NCBI GenBank assembly: GCA_031552845.1
Contig: JAVBMC010000007.1
Span: 1-49,745, forward strand
Source: JAVBMC01 sp031552845
Lineage (GTDB): Bacteria; Verrucomicrobiota; Kiritimatiellia; RFP12; DVOR01
DNA length: 49,745 nt
Direction: 5' to 3'
Below the pieces are notes generated by a model. It was not told where the DNA came from. It searched no databases and saw nothing but the letters and a program-made list of their open reading frames with translations. The position numbers and the translations under genes were made by a program. Every line of letters starts with the position of its first letter. Positions within the stretch are counted from its first letter, which is position 1. This document shows positions 32,150 to 41,025 of this stretch, one piece after another.

Positions 32150-33236
32150 GTGCTTGAGGTTGTTTTGTGCTGGTGCGTTGTTTGTGTTGGGAGCAGGGTG
32201 TTGTACGGCGGCGCAGAACTTGTCGATTCGTCTGAGCGATACGAATGGTGTGCCTTATGCGGCCTATGTAACTTATGAGGCCGATAATTATTTGAGGTGG
32301 TATGAATGGCCTCAGTATGTTTTCACGCCGATACGCTTTACTTATTTTCGGCCAAGTCATATCACGTCTTATTCGGGGGTGGTAGCAGGGGAAATGGTGC
32401 TGCCAAAATATAAAAACTACTGGCAGATTAGTTTGTATGCACGGAATTCGGAGCTTCCATTACGTATTGACTTTGGCGACGATTTTCCTGCTCAGGTGTT
32501 AGAGTTGCCGGAGCGCAGGAAGCAAGACTCTGGCTCAGGGAAGTTTTGTGAATTTAAACTTCATTGGGTCAAAGCCCTGAAGAAGATTCATTGTAAGAGG
32601 CAATTCCTTGATGTGCCGGAGGATAGCGACTGTTTTACTGTGGCGATGTGTAACCTGATGATGCCACTGAGTATGACGAATACTGCAATGATTCAGGCAC
32701 ATTCAAGCAGCTCGACGCATCCTTTTGTGTTTTCGGTCACGGATTCCAACAGTAAACCTATTGCTTGTTATATGACTTATGATGTCAGGCGTCCTGTTGC
32801 GTGGTATAAGCATCTTCATTTTTGGGTGCGGACGCGTAACTCAGGTGAGCCAGGTGATTTGTCCGAAAAGTATACGTATCATTACTTTCCCTCATGGGGA
32901 CGTGAGGCGGCGAACCCTCTTGACGACCGTGTTTATGATGGTTTGGTTACTAATGCCGTCCCGCTGCCAGTTGCCGAGCAGGGAACGTTGACGCTTTATA
33001 CTGAGCTTTCGTTTGCGAAGCCTTTGCTTGTCCGTTTCGGGCGTTGGTGGGATGCACAGGTGTTGCTTAAACCAGACAGCCAGAGTGCTATTTCAAGCCA
33101 GTGGCAGCGCGTGACATTCCAAATCAATGGAGATAAGAATACGCCACGGTGGTTTATTGAGCCGGTCGAGACTGATCCATTCGCAGAGGGCTATAATACC
33201 GGCGAGGTTGAGAAATGTAGGCAACTCCAGCGATAG
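32136..33236 (+). CDS. Probable lipoprotein, two-domain, unknown
   Basis: The ATG at 32136 has AAGAGGTG before it and gives 366 aa with a lipoprotein signal (MKKAKCLRLFCAGALFVLGAGC). Two similar halves are seen: residues of about 25-150 and 190-345 each start with a phrase like LSIRLSDTNGVPYAAYVTYE / FVFSVTDSNSKPIACYMTYD and end with PLRIDFGDDFPAQVLE / PLLVRFGRWWDAQVLL. It is therefore an internal duplication of a beta-sandwich-like module. Function is unknown; a surface-binding role is possible. It ends the coupled run that began at 28811. Confidence 0.72.
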   Translation: MKKAKCLRLFCAGALFVLGAGCCTAAQNLSIRLSDTNGVPYAAYVTYEADNYLRWYEWPQYVFTPIRFTYFRPSHITSYSGVVAGEMVLPKYKNYWQISLYARNSELPLRIDFGDDFPAQVLELPERRKQDSGSGKFCEFKLHWVKALKKIHCKRQFLDVPEDSDCFTVAMCNLMMPLSMTNTAMIQAHSSSSTHPFVFSVTDSNSKPIACYMTYDVRRPVAWYKHLHFWVRTRNSGEPGDLSEKYTYHYFPSWGREAANPLDDRVYDGLVTNAVPLPVAEQGTLTLYTELSFAKPLLVRFGRWWDAQVLLKPDSQSAISSQWQRVTFQINGDKNTPRWFIEPVETDPFAEGYNTGEVEKCRQLQR

Positions 33237-33241
33237 GAGTT

Positions 33242-33266
33242 TTCACGCGGAGGCACAGGGGAGAAG
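33242..33266 (+). repeat. Dispersed repeat, family A copy (diverged)
   Basis: TTCACGCGGAGGCACAGGGG followed by AGAAG is a shortened family A copy just after the lipoprotein stop. Confidence 0.55.
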
Positions 33267-33296
33267 TAATAAGTGAGAGACTGACGCGATGGAGAT

Positions 33297-33327
33297 TTCA
33301 CGCGGAGACGCGGAGGCGCGGAGAAGG
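33297..33327 (+). repeat. Dispersed repeat, family A copy (closest to consensus)
   Basis: TTCACGCGGAGACGCGGAGG followed by CGCGGAGAAGG. A family C copy follows after 11 nt. Confidence 0.7.
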
Positions 33328-33338
33328 AGAGAAGGATG

Positions 33339-33379
33339 GCTGACGCGGTGCGGCGGTCTCGGCGAGACCTGCCCTACCT
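33339..33379 (+). repeat. Dispersed repeat, family C copy (complete)
   Basis: GCTGACGCGGTGCGGC, then GGTCTCGGCGAGACC (itself self-complementary), then TGCCCTACCT. The related copy is at 9914-9956. Confidence 0.65.
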
Positions 33380-33438
33380 TTTCGGAAGTACGGCTGGCGC
33401 GGTTATTGGGTAGGGCATGAAAGTGGTGCCCGTGGCAC

Positions 33439-33472
33439 CTCGCCGAGCGCGTCGTGTGGGGTGATGGTGTGG
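33439..33472 (+). repeat. Dispersed repeat, family D copy
   Basis: CTCGCCGAGCGCGTCGTGTG followed by GGGTGATGGTG matches the copy at 25001-25032. Confidence 0.55.
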
Positions 33473-33553
33473 GGAGAATGTCGGTGAAGTCGGTGAAAAT
33501 CGGTGAAGTCGGGCAGGGGAGCATGGCAGGCTGTGTCTCTTTCCTCTCCCTAT

Positions 33554-33584
33554 TTCTCCGCGCCTCCGCGTCTCCGCGTGAGCT
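33554..33584 (-). repeat. Dispersed repeat, family A copy (inverted)
   Basis: CTCCGCGCCTCCGCGTCTCC followed by GCGTGAG is the exact reverse complement of the family A core. With the copy at 33297 it forms a long inverted repeat enclosing about 230 nt. Confidence 0.7.
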
Positions 33585-33680
33585 TCATTCGACTTTGTTG
33601 GTTTTGCCGTGTCTTGGGGGCGGTGTCGTTGTGTTGGCAAGGGGGTTTTTGGGGGTGTGCAGGGGGTGTTTTTCGTTGAG

Positions 33681-33709
33681 TTGACGGGGGAAAGATGGTA
33701 AAATAATGG
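33681..33709 (+). promoter_or_regulatory. Possible promoter for the TPR-tig-clpPX block
   Basis: TTGACG (33681-33686) is a near-perfect -35. The hexamer at 17 nt (TAATGG, 33704-33709) is a weak -10, while TAAAAT at 33699-33704 is better but too close. The ATG of the TPR gene is about 100 nt downstream. Confidence 0.35.
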
Positions 33710-33811
33710 CTTTTAGTAGTGGGCCGTTCGCGGGCTGTTGCATCGGGGTCTCTCTTGCGGGGGATCATATTTGTTGAGTTTTGCATTTAGTGTAAAGAAA
33801 AGCAGGGTTAT

Positions 33812-35209
33812 ATGGCAGACGACGATAAGAAGAACCGCCAGCAGGCAAAGATGTTTTTTGACAAGGGCTATACGGCTTTTGAGCGGGGGAATCTGGATAT
33901 CGCAATCGATTTGCTGAGGCGGTGCGTGACGTTGCAGCCTGACTTTTTCCGCGCACGGAAGTTTTTGCGGGCGGCGCAGGTGAAGCGGTTTCAGCTGGCG
34001 AAGAAGAGTTCGATGGGGTCGCAGCTGGCGGATGTGTTGGCGATGCCGAAGCTGTTGAAGGCGAAGATGTTGACGAGCTCGAAGAAATATACCGAGGCGA
34101 TGAATGTGTGCGAGGATTTGTTGAGCGTGAATCCGTTTAATGTGCAGTTTCAGGAGGCGTTTCGGGCGGCGGCTGAGGGTGCAGGGGATCAGGATTCGGT
34201 TTTGATTACGTTGGAGGCGGCGTATGAGGCGCGGCCGAATGATATTGAGCTGACGTTGCGGATGGGGCAGGTTTATATGGATGCGGGGATTTATGGCCGC
34301 GCACGTGATTGTTTCAGCCGGGCGTCGGAGGCGCGTCCGGGGGATTTATCGGTGGCGAAGTTGTTGAAGGATGCGGATGCGCGTAATACGATGGATGCGG
34401 GCGGCTGGGAGGAGATTGCCGGCAAGCAGGGCGGTTACCGTGACTTGATCCGCGATAAGGAGCAGGCGAAGAAGCTGGACCAGAAGAATAAGGCGGTGAA
34501 TACGGACGCGGATTCGGACGATATGGTGAATGACTTGAGGGCGAAGATTGCGCGTGAGCCGAAGAACTTGAATTTTTACCGTGGGTTGGCGCGCGTGCTG
34601 CAGCAGGGGCGGCGGTTTGATGAGGCGTTGCAGGTGTTGAAGGATGCGCAGGTGATCAATCCGGCGGATCCGGAGTTGGAGGCGGTGTTTGCGCAGGTGA
34701 AGTCGGCGTCGTATGATGCGTTGATCGAAGAGGCGCGCGCGGCGGGCGAGGAGGAGAAGGTCACGACACTGCAGCAGGAGCGCGATCAGTTTGTGTTCGA
34801 CAACTTGCTGGCGCGTGTGGAGCGGTATCCAAACAATCTCGATTTGCGGTTTGAGTTGGGTAAGCAGTACTTTAAGTATCAGGCGTGGGATGAGGCGGTG
34901 TCGCAGTTCCAGATGGCGCAGAAGAGCCCGAAGGTGCGCGTCGAGGCGTTGTATTATCTGGCGGTGTGTTTCAAGGAGAAGGGGCAGAAGGATATGGCGG
35001 TCATGCAGCTCGAAACTGCGAATGATCAGCTGCCGTTGATGGATAATGATTTGAAGAAGCGCGTGGTCTATACGCTGGGTATGTTGGCCGAGGAGGCCGG
35101 AGACCTGGAGAAGGCGTTCGCGTATTACAAGGATGTGTATGCCGCCGATATTGGTTTTGCGGACATTGGCGAGCGTATGGAACGGTTGTATAAACAGCGT
35201 AAAGGTTAA
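33812..35209 (+). CDS. TPR-repeat protein
   Basis: This 465-aa cytoplasmic protein is built of tetratricopeptide-like helix pairs. Examples are AKMFFDKGYTAFERGNLDIAIDLLRRCVTLQP-type repeats at about residues 12-45, RMGQVYMDAGIYGRARDCFSRASEARPGD near 150-178, RGLARVLQQGRRFDEALQVLKDAQVINPAD near 256-285, and more to the end. No signal peptide is present. It lies 10 nt before the trigger factor gene, which suggests a role tied to protein folding or turnover (inference). A charged linker (GKQGGYRDLIRDKEQAKKLDQ) splits two TPR groups. Confidence 0.85.
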   Translation: MADDDKKNRQQAKMFFDKGYTAFERGNLDIAIDLLRRCVTLQPDFFRARKFLRAAQVKRFQLAKKSSMGSQLADVLAMPKLLKAKMLTSSKKYTEAMNVCEDLLSVNPFNVQFQEAFRAAAEGAGDQDSVLITLEAAYEARPNDIELTLRMGQVYMDAGIYGRARDCFSRASEARPGDLSVAKLLKDADARNTMDAGGWEEIAGKQGGYRDLIRDKEQAKKLDQKNKAVNTDADSDDMVNDLRAKIAREPKNLNFYRGLARVLQQGRRFDEALQVLKDAQVINPADPELEAVFAQVKSASYDALIEEARAAGEEEKVTTLQQERDQFVFDNLLARVERYPNNLDLRFELGKQYFKYQAWDEAVSQFQMAQKSPKVRVEALYYLAVCFKEKGQKDMAVMQLETANDQLPLMDNDLKKRVVYTLGMLAEEAGDLEKAFAYYKDVYAADIGFADIGERMERLYKQRKG

Positions 35210-35219
35210 GAGATAATCC

Positions 35220-36500
35220 ATGAAGTGTGATGTTAAGAAGGACGGCGATTGCCGGGTTAAGTTGTCGATCACGATTGATGCCGACGAAGCTAAGCCTTAT
35301 TACGAGAAGGTTGTCGCCGGCGTGATGCGCGAGGTGAAAATCCCCGGCTTCCGTGAAGGCAAAGTGCCGCGCAAGATGGTCGAGGAGAAGTTCAGCGCGG
35401 ACATCAACCGCCTGACGCGCCGTGATTTGATTGGCGCATTCACCCCGAAGGCCGCCGAGGAGAAGGAGCTGAAGATTGTCGAGCTGGTGGATGTCGAGAG
35501 TGACATCTTCTCGCCGGAGACGGGCATGACGTTCACGGCGGTGATTGATTTGATGCCGGAGTTCAAGCTGCCGAAATATGCTTCGCTGAACGTGAAGCGC
35601 AATGCCGTGGCTATCGACGAAGCGCAGATTGATGAGCAGATCATGGCGTTCCGCCGTCACTTGGGGGCGTTTGAAGACGTCACCGGCGACACTGCGTTGA
35701 CGGGCGAGGATTTGGTGCAGATTGATTACAAGGGCAAGGTGAGCGGAGTTGATGCCGAGAGTCTCGGCGATGACCGCGTCCTGCTCGAAGGCGCCGATCA
35801 TTGGATGCACATGGGCTATGGCGAACTCGTGCCCGGGATTTCCAAGGATTTGATTGGCATGCGCATCGGCGACACGCAGAAGTGCAAGGTCGAGCTGCCG
35901 AAGGATTTCCGCGTGGCGGCGTTGGCCGGCAAGAAGGTGGCTTATGAAGTCACCGTCAAGGGCATTCGTGCGCGTCAGCCGGCTGAGATGGATGAAGTGC
36001 TCAAGCGCACGCAGGCTGAGTCTGCCGAGAAGCTGAAAGAGAACGTCCGCAAGAACATGGAAGACCATGCCCGTCATGAAGAAGAGGAGCGTCTGCGCCG
36101 TGAGGTGATTGATGCGCTCTTGAACAAGGCGGACTTCGCCCTGCCGCGCGGCAAGGCAACAGAGTTTTACAATCAGGAGCTGGAGCAGATCGCCGGTTCG
36201 TATCAGAACTTGAGCAAGGATGAGCTCGCCGCCAAGCGCGATGAGATCATCAAGCGCGCCAAGGATTCGGCCGATCAGCGTCTGCGTTTGCGCTACATCC
36301 TGCTGGCGATCGCCAAGGAAGAAAAGCTGACCGCCGAGAAGGAGGATTTGGCTGCGCGCATTCAGGCAATCGCCCAAATGAGCAACCAGAAGCCTGAGAA
36401 GATTGTCGAGCAGGTGCGCCGCAATAACAATTGGGGCATGCTGGAAGAGGATGTGTTGGCCGGTAAGGCGTTGCAGAAGTTGGTCGACGCCATCAATTAA
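35220..36500 (+). CDS. tig: Trigger factor (ribosome-associated chaperone)
   Basis: This protein binds the ribosome at the exit tunnel and protects nascent chains. It has 426 aa. The ribosome-binding signature GFREGKVP is at residues 43-50, the same positions as GFRKGKVP of E. coli. The middle PPIase-type domain (about 155-245: GEDLVQIDYKGKVSG, FRVAALAGKKVAYEVTVKGI) and the helical C-terminal arms follow. The tig-clpP-clpX order is common in bacteria. Spacing is 10 nt from the TPR gene and 18 nt to clpP. Confidence 0.96.
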   Translation: MKCDVKKDGDCRVKLSITIDADEAKPYYEKVVAGVMREVKIPGFREGKVPRKMVEEKFSADINRLTRRDLIGAFTPKAAEEKELKIVELVDVESDIFSPETGMTFTAVIDLMPEFKLPKYASLNVKRNAVAIDEAQIDEQIMAFRRHLGAFEDVTGDTALTGEDLVQIDYKGKVSGVDAESLGDDRVLLEGADHWMHMGYGELVPGISKDLIGMRIGDTQKCKVELPKDFRVAALAGKKVAYEVTVKGIRARQPAEMDEVLKRTQAESAEKLKENVRKNMEDHARHEEEERLRREVIDALLNKADFALPRGKATEFYNQELEQIAGSYQNLSKDELAAKRDEIIKRAKDSADQRLRLRYILLAIAKEEKLTAEKEDLAARIQAIAQMSNQKPEKIVEQVRRNNNWGMLEEDVLAGKALQKLVDAIN

Positions 36501-36518
36501 ACTAAAGGGGAGTTTGTG

Positions 36519-37124
36519 ATGATTTCCGCGGAGTACTTGATTCCTTATGTTGTCGAACAGACCGGGCGCGGGGAGCGCTCGTATGACATCTATTCGCGGC
36601 TGTTGCAAGACCGCATTTTGTTCCTCGGCACGCAGATCAATGATGCCGTAGCAAATGTGGTCGTAGCGCAGCTGTTGTTCCTGCAGGCGCAGGATGCGTC
36701 GAAGGACATCTCCATCTACGTCAACTCGCCGGGCGGCGTGGTGACGGCGGGCATGGCGATTTACGATACGATTCAGTACCTTACGTGCGATGTGGCGACC
36801 TATTGCATCGGCCAAGCCGCGAGCATGGGCGCTGTGTTATTGGCCGCCGGTACGAAGGGCAAGCGCTTCGCTCTGCCGAATGCGCGGATTATGATTCATC
36901 AGCCGTTGGGCGGCGCCGAAGGGCAGGCCACCGACATCGCGATTCATGCCAGGGAAATCCTGCGCATGAAGGACTCGCTGAATGGAATCCTCGCGCACCA
37001 CACCGGCAAGCCGCTTGAAGAGATTGCACGCGATACCGAGCGCGACTTCTTCATGTCTGCCGATGAGGCTTGTGCATATGGATTGGTTGATCACGTAGTT
37101 TCCAAGCAACAGGCAAAGAAATAA
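36519..37124 (+). CDS. clpP: ATP-dependent Clp protease proteolytic subunit
   Basis: This 201-aa serine peptidase forms the tetradecameric proteolytic chamber. The catalytic triad is Ser102 in QAASMGAV, His127 in MIHQPLGG and Asp176 in RDTERDFFM, each exactly five residues later than in E. coli. I chose the ATG at 36519, since AGGGGAG lies 6 nt upstream; a GTG directly before it would be too close. Its stop is 1 nt before the clpX start, so the two are coupled. Confidence 0.97.
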   Translation: MISAEYLIPYVVEQTGRGERSYDIYSRLLQDRILFLGTQINDAVANVVVAQLLFLQAQDASKDISIYVNSPGGVVTAGMAIYDTIQYLTCDVATYCIGQAASMGAVLLAAGTKGKRFALPNARIMIHQPLGGAEGQATDIAIHAREILRMKDSLNGILAHHTGKPLEEIARDTERDFFMSADEACAYGLVDHVVSKQQAKK

Positions 37125-37125
37125 A

Positions 37126-38355
37126 ATGGCCAAACGTGCAACACCTCCCTCTAACCGCGGGCTGAAATGCTTGTTTTGTGGCGGGTTCGAAGATGAAGTC
37201 GGCGCGTTGATTCTGCGTCCGAGCGGCACGGCCGGCATCTGCATCAACTGCATTCAGGACTGTCACGAGTACGTCGAGGCGCTTGACAAACGTCAAAACG
37301 CCATCACGCAGGCTGAGGAGAAGAAGCAGATTCCGAAGCCGATCGAAATCAAGGCGTTCTTGGATGAGTACATCATCGGACAAGACAGCGTCAAGAAGGC
37401 GATCTCCGTTGCGGTTTACAATCACTATAAACGGTTGTATCAGCCGAAGGATGACTCGGTTGAAATCGAGAAGAGCAACGTGCTGCTGATTGGGCCGACC
37501 GGCTGCGGCAAGACGTTGATTGCCCGCACACTGGCGCGTCTTTTGAATGTGCCGTTTGCGATTGCCGATGCTACCACGCTGACCGAGGCTGGTTATGTGG
37601 GTGAAGATGTTGAGAACATCCTCCTCTATCTGCTGCAGGCAGCCGATATGGATGTGAAGGCGGCTTCGCGCGGCATTGTGTATATCGACGAGATTGACAA
37701 GATCTGCCGCAAGACGGAAAACGTTTCGATTACGCGCGATGTTTCCGGTGAGGGTGTTCAACAGGCTCTGTTGAAAATACTTGAAGGAACGGTTGCCCGT
37801 ATTCCTCCGGGCGGTGGGCGCAAGCATCCGCAGCAGGAGTACATCAACCTCGACACCCGCAACATCCTGTTCATCTGCGGCGGCGCATTTGTCGGTGTCG
37901 ATAATATCGTGCGCCAGCGCGTCGGACGCAGCACAATCGGTTATGCCAAGAAAGGCGAGGCCGAGCCGGAGGCATCTGCCTCAGAAGTGCAGCCGGAGGA
38001 TTTAGTCAAGTTCGGGTTGATTCCGGAGTTCGTTGGCCGTCTGCCTGTCGTGGCGAAGATGGAAGATCTGACCAAGGAAGACCTGCAGCGCATTTTGATT
38101 GAGCCGAAGAATTGTCTGACGCGCCAATACCAGAAGCTGTTGCAGATGGAGAATGTGCGCCTGCATTTTGAAAAGGATGCTCTGTCCGCATTGGCGGAAT
38201 TCGCAGTGCAGCGTAAAACCGGTGCGCGCGGTCTGCGGGCGCTGATGGAAAAGGTGATGCTGGATATCATGTACAACGTGCCGTCAGCGCACGAGCCTAC
38301 AGTCCGCATTACCCGTGAGATTGTGCTTAACAACCTGAAGGCGGCGGCGTCTTAA
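37126..38355 (+). CDS. clpX: ATP-dependent Clp protease ATP-binding subunit ClpX
   Basis: This AAA+ unfoldase feeds substrates to ClpP. It has 409 aa. The N-terminal C4 zinc finger has Cys15, Cys18, Cys39 and Cys42 (CLFC and CINC). Walker A GPTGCGKT is at 123-130, Walker B IVYIDE at 184-189, the GYVGEDVE pore motif near 156-163, and sensor/arginine-finger segments follow. The ClpP-binding loop region is replaced by IGYAKKGE or lies near it, so the IGF motif is not in textbook form. The next gene starts within 30 nt. Confidence 0.97.
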   Translation: MAKRATPPSNRGLKCLFCGGFEDEVGALILRPSGTAGICINCIQDCHEYVEALDKRQNAITQAEEKKQIPKPIEIKAFLDEYIIGQDSVKKAISVAVYNHYKRLYQPKDDSVEIEKSNVLLIGPTGCGKTLIARTLARLLNVPFAIADATTLTEAGYVGEDVENILLYLLQAADMDVKAASRGIVYIDEIDKICRKTENVSITRDVSGEGVQQALLKILEGTVARIPPGGGRKHPQQEYINLDTRNILFICGGAFVGVDNIVRQRVGRSTIGYAKKGEAEPEASASEVQPEDLVKFGLIPEFVGRLPVVAKMEDLTKEDLQRILIEPKNCLTRQYQKLLQMENVRLHFEKDALSALAEFAVQRKTGARGLRALMEKVMLDIMYNVPSAHEPTVRITREIVLNNLKAAAS

Positions 38356-38382
38356 TCGGCGTTGCCCCAACCCCTGCGTAGC

Positions 38383-39372
38383 ATGCATGACGAGGAGCCA
38401 GCTCTGAAACCTCAAGCCAGCACCCTCTGGACAGTGCGTACGGGGGCAGGGCAGGTGTTTGGGCCTGTGGCGTTTGACGTGCTCAAGTCATGGGCCGCTG
38501 AAGGACGCATCGCGCCGGATTATCAGCTCTCGTACAACGAGGTGACATGGCTGCCGCCGTCGGCTGTGCCTGAGCTGGCGATGGATTGGGTGGTCGAGCT
38601 GGAGCTCGGCCGTTTTTTCGGTCCCATTCATCGGCATACGGTCGATGAAATGCTACGCGACCCACGCTATCGCAAGGCACGTGTTTTCCAGCAGGCTGCG
38701 GCAGAGAGTCCTGTTCCGGTTGATACAGAGCAGGTGCAAGAGCTGGAACGTCAGTTGGCACAGGAGCGGCAAGCGATAGAGAGTTTGAAACTGGAGCAGG
38801 GACGGTTGGCGGATGCCTTGTCGGCCTCTCAGAAAGAGGCGGAAGAATTACGCGGTCAAATCGATGGCTCTGTTGAATCCGTGCAGACCGAAGTGCGTCA
38901 GTTGACTGAAGCCAATGCGGCGTTGATTGCGGAGAATGAGAGTCTTCGACGCCAAGGGCAGGCGGTTGTTGATGTTGAGCAAGTCATGAAGCAAAAGCAA
39001 GAACAGTTAGCTGATACGTTGGCGAAAGCCGAGCAAGAGGCAGGTGAGTTGCGGCGCCGCTTGGATGCAGCCGCGGAATCTGCTCAAGCTGAAGCGCAGC
39101 GTTTGCTCGAACAAAATGGTACGCTGACCGCCGAATTGGATCGCCTGCTTCAGCAGTGCGATGAACTGAAACAAACATGCGCCGAGCGTGATGCGCAGAT
39201 TTCAGATTTGGACTCCCGGTTGATTGCGCATCTTTCCAATCTCGAAGTGATTCACGATATTGAGGTGGTGGCTCCTGAAAGGCCGTCTTCGTCCCAAGAG
39301 GGGCTGGGAACGCTTGAGGAGCAGTTGCAACGGGAGATCTTCGCTTCGCAAGGGAAGAAGTCCTTTTTTTAA
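38383..39372 (+). CDS. GYF_2-domain coiled-coil protein, copy 1
   Basis: From the ATG at 38383 this gives 329 aa; a TTG at 38362 is an alternative, and neither has a good Shine-Dalgarno. A GYF_2 domain (about residues 15-66: LWTVRTGAGQVFGPV..EVTWLPPSAVPEL) is followed by a second, shorter GP-containing module (GRFFGPIHRHTVDEML). A long coiled coil then runs from about 105 to 300, rich in Glu, Gln, Leu and Ala. No membrane segment or signal peptide is seen. The following gene is a paralogue of the same layout. Role unknown; the clpPX context suggests, but does not show, a proteostasis link. Confidence 0.8.
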   Translation: MHDEEPALKPQASTLWTVRTGAGQVFGPVAFDVLKSWAAEGRIAPDYQLSYNEVTWLPPSAVPELAMDWVVELELGRFFGPIHRHTVDEMLRDPRYRKARVFQQAAAESPVPVDTEQVQELERQLAQERQAIESLKLEQGRLADALSASQKEAEELRGQIDGSVESVQTEVRQLTEANAALIAENESLRRQGQAVVDVEQVMKQKQEQLADTLAKAEQEAGELRRRLDAAAESAQAEAQRLLEQNGTLTAELDRLLQQCDELKQTCAERDAQISDLDSRLIAHLSNLEVIHDIEVVAPERPSSSQEGLGTLEEQLQREIFASQGKKSFF

Positions 39373-39389
39373 TTCAGCAAAGGGTGGCT

Positions 39390-40991
39390 ATGCCTGGTAC
39401 TGACGATACGCGCCAATGGTTTTTGAAAATCGCAGAAGAGACAATCTTCGGACCGGTGTTTACACGCAGCTTGGTTCTGTGGGCCGAGCAGGGACGCGTG
39501 TTGCCGGGACATATGATTTCAGAGAATCAGGAAACATGGATGCCTGCGCAGGATTTGCCGGAACTGGCCATGGAGTGGTATTTGCAGGATACGGCGGGAC
39601 ATTTGAAGGGCCCTTTGAATAAAGTTGCTGCGGAAAGTTTCATCGCCGCCGGCAAAGTGCCTAAAGACGTCCGATTGATTCAGGCCGGCGATGCAGATTT
39701 ATCACGCTTGCATCAAGCACCCGGGGAGTTTGTCCATCCGGCAGAAGAACCCAAGTTGACGATTAGTGAAAAAGAACGCGAACAGCCTGACCCAGAGCCT
39801 GAACCGGTTGTTGAAGAAGAGGCCGCGGCTGAGTCTGAGCTTGAATCGTCTGAGCCAGACATTGAAGAAGATGATTTGCTGGCGTTGATGCAGGCCGAGC
39901 CGAGTGAAGAGAGCGAACCTGCTGATACTGTTGTCGAAGAAGAACTGTTTGATGTACAGGATGAGGTGGATGCACCTTACGACCCTGAGATTGCAGAAGA
40001 ACCTGCCGCAGAGCTGCCAGAGGAAGACAACAGTGGAATGGTGGCGGAACTGGAACGGTTGTCAGCGCAGCGGACTGCGTTGTTGGAACAGAATGCAATT
40101 CTGACCGAACGGTTGTCGGTGCTTGAGGCGGAGCTTGCGACTCGCGGTGCTATGCAAACGGCTTTGCAGGAGAAGGCTAACGCGTTGCAGGAACAACTGA
40201 AAGCCTCAGCTGCAGCCGGAGATGAGAATGTCGTGCTGCAAGGGACAATCACGAACCTTGAAAAGGAGTTGGCTGAACTGCTGGCTTTATCGAATGAGCG
40301 CGACCTGACTTACCAAGCCCGTATTGCCGCACTGGAGGCCAAACAGCAGAAGCAAACAGCGGGTCATGCAGAGGGGCACTCTGATGAATTTCTGCAGGCT
40401 TACGAGCTTTTGCAAGACGAGGCTAAAGCACTGCAGGCCGCATTGGATGAAGAGCGCGCCCGCGCCACAGCGGTGCGGGATGCTTCTGTGCAACGGCAGG
40501 ATAAACTGCAGGCGCGGCTGTTCGCTCTGCGCCGTCTGCTCGGAGACAACTCAAGCGAGTTGGCTAAGAACGCGCTGGCTAAGACCGGCAGTGCCAACAC
40601 CGTACGTCTGCAAGCGGAATTGAATACGTTCAAGGCGAACTATCAGCAAGAGATCCAACGTTATGCTGAACGGCAAGCCGAGCTTGAGCGCCAAGTCAAC
40701 CAATTCAAGGCGGAAGAGATCCATCTCAAAGCGCAGGTGACGGAGTCTGAACGTGCGACAGCCAAGCTGGCTCAATTGAAAGATGATCTGAACGATGCTG
40801 AGCGCTCGTTGGAGCAGGAGCGCAAGGTACGGATTTCCGACCAAGAGCAGTTTAATGCGATTCAAGAGTCCTTGCTGCGGCGCATTGAAGAATTGGAGCG
40901 CACGAATCCGTTTATTGCGACGGAACATCGGACAGAAGAGGTGCAGAACTCCTCTTTCCGTCCCAGCCCTTGGTTTAAGAAGAAACAGTAG
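39390..40991 (+). CDS. GYF_2-domain coiled-coil protein, copy 2
   Basis: ATG 39390 is chosen because AAAGGG lies just upstream. The protein has 533 aa. Two GYF_2-like modules occupy about residues 8-95 (WFLKIAEETIFGPVFTRSL..TWMPAQDLPEL, then HLKGPLNKVAAESFI). A strongly acidic linker follows (about 125-215, many Glu/Asp/Pro), and then a long coiled coil (about 218-505). The end has NPF and a basic KKKQ tail. It is a larger relative of the preceding protein. GYF_2 domains are thought to bind proline-rich ligands; the partner is unknown. Confidence 0.82.
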   Translation: MPGTDDTRQWFLKIAEETIFGPVFTRSLVLWAEQGRVLPGHMISENQETWMPAQDLPELAMEWYLQDTAGHLKGPLNKVAAESFIAAGKVPKDVRLIQAGDADLSRLHQAPGEFVHPAEEPKLTISEKEREQPDPEPEPVVEEEAAAESELESSEPDIEEDDLLALMQAEPSEESEPADTVVEEELFDVQDEVDAPYDPEIAEEPAAELPEEDNSGMVAELERLSAQRTALLEQNAILTERLSVLEAELATRGAMQTALQEKANALQEQLKASAAAGDENVVLQGTITNLEKELAELLALSNERDLTYQARIAALEAKQQKQTAGHAEGHSDEFLQAYELLQDEAKALQAALDEERARATAVRDASVQRQDKLQARLFALRRLLGDNSSELAKNALAKTGSANTVRLQAELNTFKANYQQEIQRYAERQAELERQVNQFKAEEIHLKAQVTESERATAKLAQLKDDLNDAERSLEQERKVRISDQEQFNAIQESLLRRIEELERTNPFIATEHRTEEVQNSSFRPSPWFKKKQ

Positions 40992-41025
40992 TTTATAAAA
41001 TTGCCCACTCTAAGAGGTATTGGCT

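Larger units (their letters stand above)
33237..33811. other. Repeat-rich non-coding interval
   Basis: No gene is supported; short frames here are translations of dispersed repeats. The interval holds three family A copies (33242, 33297 and, inverted, 33554), a full family C copy (33339-33379), a family D copy (33439-33472) and a GGTGAAGTCGGTGAAAATCGGTGAAG run (33482-33507). A possible promoter for the TPR gene lies at 33681-33709. Confidence 0.6.

Noticed and set aside
33374..33640. Minus-strand frame with HAETRRRGE
   Set aside because: This phrase is the translation of inverted dispersed repeat A. There is no start signal and the frame lies in a repeat mosaic.
35001..36815. 604-aa minus-strand open frame opposite tig and clpP
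   Set aside because: The plus strand carries complete trigger factor and ClpP with all key residues. The minus frame has no plausible family and no start signals.
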